A stretch of 59,196 nt of DNA. Origin: Flavobacterium sp. 1355 (lineage in GTDB: Bacteria; Bacteroidota; Bacteroidia; Flavobacteriales; Flavobacteriaceae). The stretch spans positions 1 through 59,196 of the forward strand of contig NZ_JAFICC010000022.1 of assembly GCF_017833415.1 (NCBI RefSeq), read 5' to 3'. Made by a program: the position numbers and the translations under genes. Below are positions 59,146 through 59,196 of this stretch, in pieces. Position 1 is the stretch's first letter. Each line of letters starts with the position of its first letter. Below the pieces are notes generated by a model. It saw nothing but the letters and a program-made list of their open reading frames with translations, was not told the DNA's origin and ran no database searches.

Positions 59146-59196
59146 GAACTTTGCAATCTAAGAATTTTATATGACCCCTATAGAGCTTTTGAAGTT
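59146..59196. other. Window edge
   Basis: 51 bases upstream of the GIY-YIG gene. No tRNA 5' half, promoter match or inverted copy of the tail is visible before the window ends. Confidence 0.5.

Noticed and set aside
1..59196. Many further TAnnTTTG matches
   Set aside because: In DNA this AT-rich the motif occurs often by chance; only those at a sensible distance from a start, preferably with a -33 partner, were listed.

Overview
The window looks like a Flavobacterium-type chromosome (Bacteroidota). It is AT-rich and its intergenic regions are full of short palindromes. Bacteroidota promoter motifs (TTG or TTTG, about 18-23 bases, then TAnnTTTG) recur upstream of genes, while Shine-Dalgarno-like starts are scarce. 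It also encodes SusC/SusD proteins, a type IX secretion (T9SS) sorting domain, mevalonate-pathway enzymes and BlaR1-type sensors with TonB C-termini. No species can be named from sequence alone.

Layout. 1-8.3 kb: tRNA-Leu(UAG), an M20 dipeptidase, a lipoprotein-BlaI-BlaR1/TonB operon with two operator palindromes on its promoter, a saccharopine dehydrogenase-family protein, a DUF423 protein and PEP carboxykinase. 8.4-14.6 kb: a beta-propeller phytase beside a TonB receptor, a DUF4407 protein and a PH/SHOCT protein. 14.6-25 kb: small housekeeping and hypothetical genes (YjbR, DUF4421, GNAT, cyclase, HemW, RuvC, a flippase-like membrane protein with a GT2 glycosyltransferase, lipoproteins). In the middle of these sits a 532-bp cassette: a GxxExxY nuclease-like gene bounded by 42-bp inverted repeats. 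25-31 kb: an rRNA pseudouridine synthase, then an isoprenoid run (UbiA prenyltransferase, DUF502, mevalonate kinase, diphosphomevalonate decarboxylase) with a toxin-antitoxin pair wedged inside it. 31-36 kb: TspO, a TPR protein, HAD phosphatase, HI0933 flavoprotein, GDPD.

36-56.6 kb is a starch/maltodextrin utilisation locus in two divergent arms around a LacI regulator. The plus arm encodes SusC, SusD, a SusE-like lipoprotein and a large T9SS-exported GH13 amylase, for surface capture and cutting of starch. The minus arm encodes an MFS sugar transporter, beta-phosphoglucomutase, a GH65 maltose phosphorylase, a periplasmic GH97 glucosidase, a periplasmic GH13 neopullulanase and a cytoplasmic GH13. 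Together they form a route from surface starch to maltose, then glucose 1-phosphate and glucose 6-phosphate.

56.6-59.2 kb: a small membrane protein with an MHS-type MFS transporter, a cloverleaf-like palindrome cluster, and a GIY-YIG endonuclease gene whose 3' end runs straight into a fragment resembling the 3' part of a tRNA, in which the T-loop is replaced by a small hairpin.

Most genes are ordinary. The most interesting material is the small selfish-element candidates (the GxxExxY cassette with a possible solo end elsewhere, and the GIY-YIG/tRNA-tail unit), several dispersed palindrome families, and palindromic operators placed on promoters. All functions are from reading sequence; no database search was possible.
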